A stretch of 64,000 bases of DNA from a virus. Positions 56,837 to 64,000 of this stretch are shown piece after piece (the stretch's first letter is position 1; every line of letters begins with the position of its first letter). Where the stretch lies: the IMG/VR virus record IMGVR_UViG_3300018036_000004, positions 38,477 to 102,476 of that record, one strand, 5' to 3'. A program made the position numbers and the translations under genes. The notes under the pieces were generated by a model that had not been told where the DNA came from, did no database searches, and saw only the letters and a list, made by a program, of their open reading frames with translations.

Positions 56837-58444
56837 ATGTCTTACAGTCCACAAGTTAGAAATACAATAGATGAGGTGAATAGTAGTATTGTACCTTTAT
56901 TGGCCGGTCAAACTTTTACTGGAGGCTGGACAGATATAACACTATGGAATGGTATTAGTGTTTTCCTTGATGGTAAGTCCTTATCCACAGCACCTGGTAC
57001 ATTACAAATGCAATTCTCACAGGATTGTATTACTGTTAATGAAAGTATCCAAATTAACATACAAGATATAGACACTGCTAACTCTAGAACACTAGCGCCT
57101 ATATCTAGATACTTTCGAGTTGTATATACCAATGGTGGTGTTGATCAAACCGTATTTAACTTACAGACTATCTATCATACATCACAAGTAAGTTCTGTTT
57201 CTAGATTAAACCAAGACCTTGTAGGAAACGAAGATGTTATTAATGTTCGTTCTGTGTCTACTGGACAACAACCTGATGGCGACTTTGTAAACGCAAAAGC
57301 TGACGGTACTGCTTTTGTAAGTGTTGTACCATTAGGTGTTGGTGGTGTGTATGATAGTGGTTGGGTAGACACAGATGGTTTTGTATCTGTAGAGTTGTTT
57401 ATAGCCACTGATCAAGTATCTTCCTCACAAGGTATTCAAATCCTGTTTACGGATGATGTGCAAGGGGCTGCTACAGTAAGAGCCATTGAAACTTATACTT
57501 ATTCACAAGACGAAGTAGATAGAGGATTTCTATCTATTAACTTTGGAACTAGGTTAGATGGGTTTAGAGTTATCTATACTAATAACTCTGTAGCGCAAAC
57601 AAGTTTCTTTTTAGAGTGTGACTTAAGAACCAATACCATTCCGTTTAGAACTAGTAACATCGGTGCTATTGTAACAACAGATTTTCAAGTAGAAGTCGCT
57701 CTTGGTAATATACCTGGTTACAGTAATGGTACTAAGTTTGGCTCTATTAGATTGATTGACGCCGCAGACGCACAACCTTTAACTATATGGCGCTTGGCGG
57801 ATGATGGTAGAACACCTTTACGAGTGGCTAGAAAGACTTTTCAGACTGTTGCGAGTAACGCTTGGGTGGCTAGTAATAATGCTTTAGACGCTGGTAAACA
57901 GATTACAGTTGAACTTAATGATAGTAACAACAATTTTGTAACTCATACACTTACTTTAAATGGTGGGGATGGTAGAATACCAGTATCTACTGGTATTAGT
58001 GCTTTAGATTGTAATGTGGCTTTTCTAAGTGGTGATACCCAAACATTAAGTGGTGATGTGTATGTTACCAATGCTAATAACTTTACGAATGGTGTTCCTA
58101 ACTTAGGTAGTGCGGTTCTTGCTTTCATATCACAAGCAGATGGTAGAACACAACAATCTGTATACAGAGTACCTAGTGGGTATACAATGATTATTCGTAA
58201 TGTGTATTCTACTATTACAGCGGGTACCTCTAATGGTTCTGTGCAAGTCACATTAAGAATTAAACCTGATGGTGGTTCTTGGTATGTGGTAAGACCTTAT
58301 GCTATTACAACAGCCGTAGCTTTAGATAGGGAAGAAATAATTACTTTAAGTGAAAACAGTCTTGTAGAGTTTACTATATCTAGTGTGGGTGGTAATGATA
58401 CCAATACTTTAGCATTCTTTAATTATGAATTAATTGCTAACTAA
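56837..58444 (+). CDS. Virion surface protein with duplicated beta domain, 535 aa
   Basis: The first 265 residues hold two copies of a beta-sandwich-like domain. They share the segments RYFRVVYTNGGVDQTVFNLQ and GFRVIYTNNSVAQTSFFL. The rest is a threonine/serine-rich beta body (VYVTNANNFTNGVPNLG). Low charge and many beta strands are typical of fibre, base plate or decoration proteins. No catalytic motif was found. It begins 6 bases after the preceding fibre gene, so the two probably assemble together. The terminase-portal cluster is 2 kb further on. Confidence 0.65.
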   Translation: MSYSPQVRNTIDEVNSSIVPLLAGQTFTGGWTDITLWNGISVFLDGKSLSTAPGTLQMQFSQDCITVNESIQINIQDIDTANSRTLAPISRYFRVVYTNGGVDQTVFNLQTIYHTSQVSSVSRLNQDLVGNEDVINVRSVSTGQQPDGDFVNAKADGTAFVSVVPLGVGGVYDSGWVDTDGFVSVELFIATDQVSSSQGIQILFTDDVQGAATVRAIETYTYSQDEVDRGFLSINFGTRLDGFRVIYTNNSVAQTSFFLECDLRTNTIPFRTSNIGAIVTTDFQVEVALGNIPGYSNGTKFGSIRLIDAADAQPLTIWRLADDGRTPLRVARKTFQTVASNAWVASNNALDAGKQITVELNDSNNNFVTHTLTLNGGDGRIPVSTGISALDCNVAFLSGDTQTLSGDVYVTNANNFTNGVPNLGSAVLAFISQADGRTQQSVYRVPSGYTMIIRNVYSTITAGTSNGSVQVTLRIKPDGGSWYVVRPYAITTAVALDREEIITLSENSLVEFTISSVGGNDTNTLAFFNYELIAN

Positions 58445-58468
58445 TACTGTATAAAAGGTTTACAGTAT

Positions 58469-58483
58469 GTAGTATATAAATAT
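58469..58483 (+). promoter_or_regulatory. AGTATATA-type promoter-like element
   Basis: GTAGTATATAAATAT, 13 bases before the start codon of the following gene and close to its GGAGG site. Confidence 0.45.
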
Positions 58484-58496
58484 ATACGGAGGGCAT

Positions 58497-58874
58497 ATGA
58501 AAGTAATTGGTATCAATGACATTAAAGGTATGGTGTTCAAACAAAAGTCTATTGAACAGTTAACAGAGGGTTTCGACTTAAACTTTTCTTTAGAGGAGCA
58601 ACAATACTTTAAGGATATGTTGTTTAGTTATATGGAAGCCGAACACAATATACAAGTAGAAAAGTCTATGGAAGACTTTGATGTTTACTTAGCGTTATCC
58701 TCACAAGATGCTTTATTAGGTCGTATTAGTTTTGCTGTGGAAAATAAGATGATACTTTTATTGGCTACAGGTGATAATAGTATTCATGACATAGAGAATA
58801 TGAAAGAACTGTTTATGGTAGTAAAGTCTTTTTATACAGTGTACAAACAGTTCAGTAAAGGTTTAATAGGATAA
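58497..58874 (+). CDS. Hypothetical protein, 125 aa, paralogue of next gene
   Basis: The start is a helical segment (IKGMVFKQKSIEQLTEGFDL) and an N-L/S-F-S-L-E-E-Q-Q-Y-F-K-D-M-L-F-S-Y-M-E motif. The next protein has the same layout (L-S-P-V-E-G-M-E-L-K-Y-L-L-R-T-Y-L-E), so the two look like products of an old duplication. Apart from this no family is recognised. It has a strong GGAGG site and a promoter-like element upstream, and is followed after three bases by its paralogue. Confidence 0.58.
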   Translation: MKVIGINDIKGMVFKQKSIEQLTEGFDLNFSLEEQQYFKDMLFSYMEAEHNIQVEKSMEDFDVYLALSSQDALLGRISFAVENKMILLLATGDNSIHDIENMKELFMVVKSFYTVYKQFSKGLIG

Positions 58875-58877
58875 ACT

Positions 58878-59285
58878 ATGGCTGACATTATAGACCTTAA
58901 AGAAAAGTTACAAAAGGACTTTTATACAGAAAGACTCTATAATGGTTTATCTTTAAAATTAAGTCCTGTAGAAGGTATGGAACTTAAGTATTTATTAAGA
59001 ACATACTTAGAAGAGGATTTTATATACGAGACTTCCTATGATGTAAATGAGGATGTTTTAACAGTACTTAAAAACAACAAGCCTGTAATACTTCTTACAT
59101 TCACAGAAGGAAGTCATGTTTATTTCACACCCCCTTTAGACTTCATGGGACAAGACACCGAAGTACAAAACTTGTGTATATGTTTAGTAGTGTGTGACCA
59201 GTTTATAGAAGTTTACTTAGAACTATATGGTCCTCAAGACAGTTCTACAGATGATGGTAATGTGTTAACTTTCCCAATTAAATAA
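58878..59285 (+). CDS. Hypothetical protein, 135 aa, paralogue of previous gene
   Basis: It shares layout and several spaced residues with the preceding protein: a N-terminal helix (IIDLKEKLQKDFYTERLYNG), a second helix with L-S-P-V-E, and then beta strands (VLKNNKPVILLTFTEGSH). The C-terminus is acidic and serine-rich. The function is unknown. The pair sits before a structural protein gene and the terminase cluster, so a virion assembly role is possible. The start is the ATG three bases after the previous stop. Confidence 0.58.
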   Translation: MADIIDLKEKLQKDFYTERLYNGLSLKLSPVEGMELKYLLRTYLEEDFIYETSYDVNEDVLTVLKNNKPVILLTFTEGSHVYFTPPLDFMGQDTEVQNLCICLVVCDQFIEVYLELYGPQDSSTDDGNVLTFPIK

Positions 59286-59320
59286 CTTGTTTATACTAAT
59301 ACAATAGTTAACAAGTTATT
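59281..59320. promoter_or_regulatory. Inverted repeat between genes
   Basis: Eleven-base arms (59281-59291 and 59310-59320) around an 18-base loop, directly before the structural gene's ribosome-binding site. No T-run follows. It may be an operator or a hairpin in the mRNA leader. Confidence 0.4.
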
Positions 59321-59333
59321 ACAGAGGATTGTT

Positions 59334-59900
59334 ATGGGACGAGGTATTGCAGGACAAAAGCCGTTTAAGATGTTGGTTGCAAATCTTAGACAAGGATCTG
59401 ATCCTTCTAAAGGTGAAAGTGGAAACCCACAGATCGTACGCAAAACATACACTACACAAAACTTTATTGAAGTTGCGGGTAAAGGTATACCTAAAGAAGG
59501 TAAGAGTGGTAAAACACCAGGTACGGGTGTTAGAATGGGACATATTGTACAAGGTAATGTTGCACCTACTTTTACGATTTCTGTAGATAATGCTGTTAGT
59601 GCTTTAAGTACAATGGAACCTACAGAACTTGTAATGGGTGATTATGTTATTGTAAGTCATGTAGACTTTGTAGTTGTTAATGGTGATGTAAATACAACGG
59701 CTACTAATTTGGCTACTACTATTGGTACAGACACACCTTTTTCTGCAGTGGCTGTAGGGGCTATTGTAACAGTGAGTTTACCTGTTGGATTAGAGTATAA
59801 TAGTATGTACACAAAAGTTACAGGACCTAACGCAGGTGATTACACGATGTCACAAGTTGTGGAAGGAGAACCTTATATTGGTCCTGCTATTATAGGATAA
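59334..59900 (+). CDS. Putative virion structural protein, 188 aa
   Basis: The N-terminus is glycine- and lysine-rich (GRGIAGQKPFKMLVANLRQG) and probably flexible. From about residue 70 it is a beta domain (PTFTISVDNAVSALSTMEPT, then IVTVSLPVGLEYNSM). Such small, weakly charged beta proteins near terminase genes are often head decoration, neck or tail proteins. No specific family can be named. It has an AGAGGA site. The following gene begins six bases after its stop. Confidence 0.6.
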   Translation: MGRGIAGQKPFKMLVANLRQGSDPSKGESGNPQIVRKTYTTQNFIEVAGKGIPKEGKSGKTPGTGVRMGHIVQGNVAPTFTISVDNAVSALSTMEPTELVMGDYVIVSHVDFVVVNGDVNTTATNLATTIGTDTPFSAVAVGAIVTVSLPVGLEYNSMYTKVTGPNAGDYTMSQVVEGEPYIGPAIIG

Positions 59901-59905
59901 TAAGC

Positions 59906-60583
59906 ATGAAACAGACCAAAGAAGAAAAACAACATATACTAGATAACTTACCTGAAGGTACGAGAAGGATACAAGTTGTTTCTCCTAATGGTAAACAACA
60001 GTATAAAAGACCGGACGAAGTGGATATAGACACAGATGAGATTTCTATAGCACCCACCGGAGCCCCTATTGTAATGAGGGGAAAACCTGGTCGTAAACCA
60101 AAAGTGGTTCGTAATGCTGTAACACCTCAAATCGCCCAAACTTGTCAAGCAAGAGACGAGCATGTTTCTGCTAATGAGTTGTCTAATACAATAAAAGAGG
60201 ACTCTAACTCTGATCGTGTAATAGAAAACATTCTATTAGAAATGGCTCAGGACGCGGCTACCATAGACTTTGAGAAAGACGAGGCTAGTAGAACGGGAGG
60301 TGATGTTAGTGGTTTACTAACAAAGAAAGCCCGTATCTTAAAAGGTATGTCTGATATATGGCTTCGTAAAAAGTCTTTAGATGAAGGTGGTATTATAGAC
60401 TTAGAGTCTGGTACTTTCGAAGCAGTGTTTGGTTTAATACTAGAAACTTTTAAGGAAACATTGTTAGAATCTGGTGTTCACGATGAACACATAGAAACTA
60501 TTTTCGCTAAGTTAGTAAGTAGTTTAGACGATCAGTGGAAGGAAGAAGCCAAAAGAAGAATGCGTCAAGAAAGAGGTAACTAA
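59906..60583 (+). CDS. Candidate terminase small subunit or packaging accessory, 225 aa
   Basis: It is directly upstream of the terminase large subunit, with a one-base overlap, which is the usual place of the DNA-recognising small subunit. Early in the sequence is RGKPGRKPKVV, an AT-hook-like motif that can bind the minor groove of AT-rich DNA. The C-terminal half is helical (EAVFGLILETFKETLLESGV, then DQWKEEAKRRMRQE), as expected for an oligomerising protein. No classical helix-turn-helix was seen, so this identity is based mainly on position and the AT-hook. Confidence 0.55.
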   Translation: MKQTKEEKQHILDNLPEGTRRIQVVSPNGKQQYKRPDEVDIDTDEISIAPTGAPIVMRGKPGRKPKVVRNAVTPQIAQTCQARDEHVSANELSNTIKEDSNSDRVIENILLEMAQDAATIDFEKDEASRTGGDVSGLLTKKARILKGMSDIWLRKKSLDEGGIIDLESGTFEAVFGLILETFKETLLESGVHDEHIETIFAKLVSSLDDQWKEEAKRRMRQERGN

Positions 60584-62478
60584 TGGGTTTAGGAGATTTA
60601 GCTGCCACTATTGGTAGAAGTAAGTCAACAGATAAAAGAGATCCTGTAGACATTATTACTTTTATTGAGGCTCCTTGGGGTTTAGGTTTAAAGTTGTTTC
60701 CAGTACAACGAGTTATACTTAAAACACATTATGGTATGACCTTAGACGACAACGAACTAGATTATCCTTTAGATGTACCTGTACCCGAAGATCATGAAAA
60801 CTATGACCCTGAGTTGATGGATAGGGATGGTTATTACAAGTATAGATTAGTTATTACGGACTTTAGAAGAGAGAATGTTCAGTACTTCACAGAGGCCGGT
60901 TACTTAAAGTACTTACATAGTGAAGGTAGATGTAATACAGATAAAGTAATACCAGGTGTACAAAGACGAGAAATGGTTTTAAGTGTGGGTCGTCGTTCTG
61001 GAAAAACACTTATTACATCTTGTATTGTGGCGTACGAAACTTATAAATTATTATTACTTGGTAATCCACAGAAACATTATGGGTCTTCACAGTCGAATGT
61101 TATACAGTTAATTTCCGTTGCGACAGATCAGGCACAGGCCTCTTTATTGTATAGGGAGGCTAGTGGACACTTCCAAAAGTGTGATTACTTTAAACCTTAT
61201 ACTGCGAATGCTACACAAAGTTACGCAACTTTTCAAACACCTTTTGATATAGAAACTTATGGTAGTTATTCTAAGAATCCAAAAGCCCGTTATTCAGTTA
61301 ATGTTACTTTTAGGTCTTGTGTGGCAAAAGGGCTTCGCGGGGGCGCTAACATTATGGTTGCACTGGACGAGGTTGCTCACTTTGGTGAACAAGGACAAGC
61401 CTCTGCAGATGAAGTGTATCAGGCTGTAGAACCTTCTACTAGAACCTTTTCTCCTAAGGACCCCTTAGACACTACAAAACCTGTTGGCGAGAACGAAGGT
61501 CGTATTGTTATGATTTCTTCTCCGTTAGGTAAACAAGGTTTGTTCTATAAACAGTTTGAGTTAGGTTTTGGTAATAACAAAGCGGCGGATAATCTTCTTT
61601 GTATACAAGCACCTACTTGGGAAGTAAACCCAACAGTACCCGCGGAAACCTTTGTGGCTTCTTACTTAAAAGATCCTAATGTTTTCTATACGGAATTTGG
61701 GGCTGTGTTTTCGGATAGAACTCGTGGGTGGATTCAAGACGCTAAAGACTTATTAGATTGTATAGATCCCGCTTTAAGAAAAAGAACATCTGGTTTACCG
61801 AAAGCACCTTACTTTATGGGGATAGACATCGCACTTGTAGGTGACTGGTGTGCTGTAGCAATTGGACATAACGATCAAAATGGTAATGTTGTTGTAGATT
61901 GTATGGAGCGTATTAAAGCCGGTGAGGGTAAGTACCAAGACTTAGAAAGATTAGACTTTGATGAGGTAGCGGATTGGATTACTAGTTTCACTAGTAGATT
62001 TTATATTAGAGAAGGTGTGTTTGACCAGTGGGTCGGTATACCAATGGAACAGGCTTTACAAAAAAGAGGCTTACCTCAGTTAAAGTCTTTACATCACACA
62101 AAACAGTTAACATCCCAGATGTTCCATAACTTAAAAAACTTAATGTTTGATAGTAAGTTAAAAATATATGATGAACCTACAGAAGAAGGACATGCCGATT
62201 ACATTCAAGAGTTGTTAGAGTTACAGGCCACACAGGTTAGTAAATATGTAATAGAAGTAGAAGCCCCACAGACAGAAGGTAAGCACGATGACTACTCGGA
62301 CGCCTTAGTTAGAATGTGTTGGTTGGCTACAAAGGATTCAAATAAAAAGGTTATCTTATCTGGTACTCGTGGAAATATATACTCAAGTGGTAATTCCAGA
62401 TTTGGAAGGTCTACTACAAAAACTCGTAGTGGGTCTCATGAGTCCAGACAATTACCTAGAAATAATAGGAGAAAATAA
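60583..62478 (+). CDS. terL: Terminase large subunit, 631 aa
   Basis: The ATPase part has Walker A SVGRRSGKT (residues 134-142) and Walker B IMVALDEVAHFG (Asp262, Glu263), preceded by LRGGAN. The nuclease part has FMGIDIALVGDW (Asp415), and GKHDDYSDALVRM near the end. These are the motor and RNase H-like nuclease of phage packaging, which pump DNA into the prohead through the portal and cut it. The length (631) is within the usual range. The C-terminal 50 residues are basic and serine-rich. Neighbours (small-subunit candidate upstream, portal downstream) confirm the role. Confidence 0.94.
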   Translation: MGLGDLAATIGRSKSTDKRDPVDIITFIEAPWGLGLKLFPVQRVILKTHYGMTLDDNELDYPLDVPVPEDHENYDPELMDRDGYYKYRLVITDFRRENVQYFTEAGYLKYLHSEGRCNTDKVIPGVQRREMVLSVGRRSGKTLITSCIVAYETYKLLLLGNPQKHYGSSQSNVIQLISVATDQAQASLLYREASGHFQKCDYFKPYTANATQSYATFQTPFDIETYGSYSKNPKARYSVNVTFRSCVAKGLRGGANIMVALDEVAHFGEQGQASADEVYQAVEPSTRTFSPKDPLDTTKPVGENEGRIVMISSPLGKQGLFYKQFELGFGNNKAADNLLCIQAPTWEVNPTVPAETFVASYLKDPNVFYTEFGAVFSDRTRGWIQDAKDLLDCIDPALRKRTSGLPKAPYFMGIDIALVGDWCAVAIGHNDQNGNVVVDCMERIKAGEGKYQDLERLDFDEVADWITSFTSRFYIREGVFDQWVGIPMEQALQKRGLPQLKSLHHTKQLTSQMFHNLKNLMFDSKLKIYDEPTEEGHADYIQELLELQATQVSKYVIEVEAPQTEGKHDDYSDALVRMCWLATKDSNKKVILSGTRGNIYSSGNSRFGRSTTKTRSGSHESRQLPRNNRRK

Positions 62479-62480
62479 AA

Positions 62481-63053
62481 ATGGCAACCTTAGTTAATTC
62501 AAGTGTCGTAGATAGTGGTGATGTGGAGTTACAGTTCCCTGGTGATAGGTTTCCAGTTACAGTAGGACCTACTTTAAGAGCCCGTGGTTGGAGAGGTGGT
62601 TTGTTTGTACAATATGTACAAACAACACAAGAGTATACAGTAGAAGTTAGTGATGGTTCTAATGTGTGTGGATTTCTGTTATTCCAATCAGAAAACTACA
62701 CTCCAATGACACCTGGTGGTATTAGTACAGGGTCTCCAGAAAACTTTATTGGTAAACAGTTTCGGGCTCCTGTAGGTGGTAACAATGTTGCTACAATGAT
62801 AAATGGTGGTACAAGGGCTATGTTTAAGTTCTTTGAAACCACAGCCTTGACAGGTGGGGGAACTCGTACAGGAGGGGTTATTACTTATAACTTAAATGAG
62901 GCTTTACGAGTTTCTGAAAATGGTTTATTATGTAATGACTCAGAAGCGAATCTAATAGCTGCAGGTGTAGTTAATCCTACACAAGTAGGATTATGTAGTA
63001 GTGTTCCAAAAGAAAGTAACTTTAATCGTTTAGGTATAGACCTGAAGTACTAA
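62481..63053 (+). CDS. Putative head decoration or virion protein, 190 aa
   Basis: It is a glycine- and asparagine-rich beta protein (SSVVDSGDVELQFPGDRF, then VCGFLLFQSENYTPM, and RTGGVITYNLNEALRV). It begins three bases after terL ends, with an AGGAG site, and ends at the start of a small gene before the portal. Proteins with this composition between terminase and portal are often capsid decoration or joining proteins. The match is by composition and position only, as no conserved family motif is evident. Confidence 0.58.
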   Translation: MATLVNSSVVDSGDVELQFPGDRFPVTVGPTLRARGWRGGLFVQYVQTTQEYTVEVSDGSNVCGFLLFQSENYTPMTPGGISTGSPENFIGKQFRAPVGGNNVATMINGGTRAMFKFFETTALTGGGTRTGGVITYNLNEALRVSENGLLCNDSEANLIAAGVVNPTQVGLCSSVPKESNFNRLGIDLKY

Positions 63054-63307
63054 TGAGAAATATACAAGGCACATATGATGAACATTTAAAAAGGGCTACT
63101 AGGGAAATAGAGTCGGCTTTAAGACTTGTAAGTGGTAGTTCTTTAAGTATTCAGGATCGTAAAAAAGTTTTACGAAAACTAGATCCTGTTTTAATGTTAA
63201 TAAAACAAAGTAGTCGTGTAAAATTAGTAAACGAAGAACAAGAACAAGATGTAAAGAAGACAAGGGGTAATAAAGATGGCAACAAACGAGGACGGAACGC
63301 CAATTAA
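63053..63307 (+). CDS. Small basic hypothetical protein, 84 aa
   Basis: A short, very basic helical protein (DEHLKRATREIESALRLV, then IQDRKKVLRKLDPVLMLIKQ), ending in a K/R/N-rich tail (DGNKRGRNAN). It overlaps the preceding gene by one base (TAATG) and the portal gene by 32 bases. It may help portal or packaging assembly. Its basic character fits contact with DNA. The function is not known. Confidence 0.6.
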   Translation: MRNIQGTYDEHLKRATREIESALRLVSGSSLSIQDRKKVLRKLDPVLMLIKQSSRVKLVNEEQEQDVKKTRGNKDGNKRGRNAN

Positions 63308-64000
63308 AAAGATCCCTTCGGGTGATGGTAAACACAAGGCTAGTACTGGTAAACCTAGAAGAATTGTAACCTCCTCTATGAAATCCAGAACAGCCTCTTA
63401 TGCTGGTGCTAATACTATTAACGGTATGGGTCAGAACTTCTACTCACCTGAGTTGTCTACAGATTTCTTAGAGTTACCACAAAGTTTACATGAACAGTGG
63501 AAGTTCTACAGATTCTTTTACAAGTCCGAACCTTTTGTTGGTCAGGCCATAGACTTACATACTGAGTTACCTTTATCTAAAATTAGAATTGGTAAGCCTA
63601 GGTGTAAAAACCAAGACTTAGGGGATCAGGCTACAAAGTTTTGTGAGAAGTGGGCTAATAACATTGGACTACTACATAGACTTATTGCTATTGTACATGA
63701 CCGAAATCTTATCGGTGAAGTGTTTATCTGGTGTGAAGACGCTAATCCAGAAATGCCTAGAGACATTAGGGAAGAACTTGTAAGAGTTGTTAAACCTGAC
63801 GGTACAGTGACAGAGGATTATACATTAAGACCAGACGCAGATGAAAGAGCCGCCAATTGGGTTCGTAAAAACTATAAAGGGTGGACCTCTGTAAGGGTTT
63901 TACCTCCAGAACAAATTCAGATGGAAACTTTTAACTTTACAGACGAGAGAATTGTGGAGTTAATACCAGATGGTAAAACTAAGTCTATAATAGACAAAGC
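63276..64000 (+). CDS. Portal protein, 3' end outside the window
   Basis: The first 241 codons of a portal protein are seen. After a basic, flexible start (IKKIPSGDGKHKASTGKPRR) comes FYSPELSTDFLELPQSLHEQ, then WKFYRFFYKSEPFVGQAIDL and ELPLSKIRIGKP, the typical opening of portal subunits. Next is IAIVHDRNLIGEVFIWCEDA and VRVLPPEQIQ. Twelve copies normally form the ring at the head vertex through which the terminase pumps DNA. The ATG follows AAGGGG and overlaps the preceding gene by 32 bases. The frame is open to the end of the window. Confidence 0.88.
   Translation, partial: MATNEDGTPIKKIPSGDGKHKASTGKPRRIVTSSMKSRTASYAGANTINGMGQNFYSPELSTDFLELPQSLHEQWKFYRFFYKSEPFVGQAIDLHTELPLSKIRIGKPRCKNQDLGDQATKFCEKWANNIGLLHRLIAIVHDRNLIGEVFIWCEDANPEMPRDIREELVRVVKPDGTVTEDYTLRPDADERAANWVRKNYKGWTSVRVLPPEQIQMETFNFTDERIVELIPDGKTKSIIDK

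Noticed and set aside
60583-62478. Intein or intron in the terminase, ribonucleotide reductase or RecA genes
   Set aside because: All three proteins read continuously through their conserved motifs at normal spacing and usual length.

Overview
The window is AT-rich, gene-dense DNA from a large ('jumbo') tailed bacteriophage with a contractile tail (myovirus morphology). The evidence is a large terminase subunit followed by the start of a portal gene at the right edge, a tail sheath protein, a two-domain cell-wall lysin, and a large DNA replication and recombination gene set. Genes are tightly packed, often with ATGA/TAATG stop-start overlaps and clear Shine-Dalgarno sites, and all three standard stop codons are used. 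No tRNA, CRISPR array, insertion sequence or integrase was seen. The host cannot be named from the sequence.

Layout. 1-3032 (+): the tail end of a metallopeptidase-like gene and small unknown genes. 3029-16753 (-): small genes, a DNA-binding-repeat protein, then a virion block (giant 1716-residue tail sheath, zinc-ribbon protein, lysin, a structural protein, two paralogous leader-bearing proteins, and a Dps/ferritin-like protein). 16929-18115 (+): two genes, one with a SWIM zinc finger. 18116-34218 (-): mainly the recombination and replication block (phosphoribosyltransferase, SbcD-like nuclease, N-terminal half of a Rad50/SbcC-like ATPase, RecA, RuvC-like nuclease, SSB-like protein, possible mediator, RecD2-like helicase, class II ribonucleotide reductase, and clamp-loader delta and delta' subunits), with five small leader-family genes inside it. 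34219-42041: a non-coding stretch with a perfect palindrome, sigma-like protein(s), a degenerate DNA methyltransferase, small unknowns, and a PhoH/PIN protein. 42042-51374 (+): Fe-S RecB/Cas4-like nuclease, sliding clamp, C-terminal half of a Rad50-like ATPase, TOPRIM primase-like protein, clamp loader gamma/tau, NusG-like factor and a double-HTH sigma-like protein. 51376-64000 (+): virion proteins, leader-bearing paralogues, a C39-type peptidase, putative fibre proteins, terminase and portal.

How the genes work together. The phage appears to carry a bacterial-type processivity system (beta clamp plus gamma/tau, delta and delta' loader subunits), its own recombination system and a B12-dependent ribonucleotide reductase. 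A recurring promoter-like element (core AGTATATA) lies just upstream of many of these replication genes. The virion part has been shaped by repeated local duplication and deletion. Several genes share an N-terminal leader that resembles a capsid-targeting sequence, with an L-x-E motif of the kind cut by T4-type prohead proteases. Recombination scars remain at 14527-14571 and 53804-53913. The observations most worth following are these leader-tagged proteins and scars, the shared C-terminal tail of SSB, RecA and their neighbour, the split Rad50-like ATPase, and the Dps-like ferroxidase protein inside the virion cluster.
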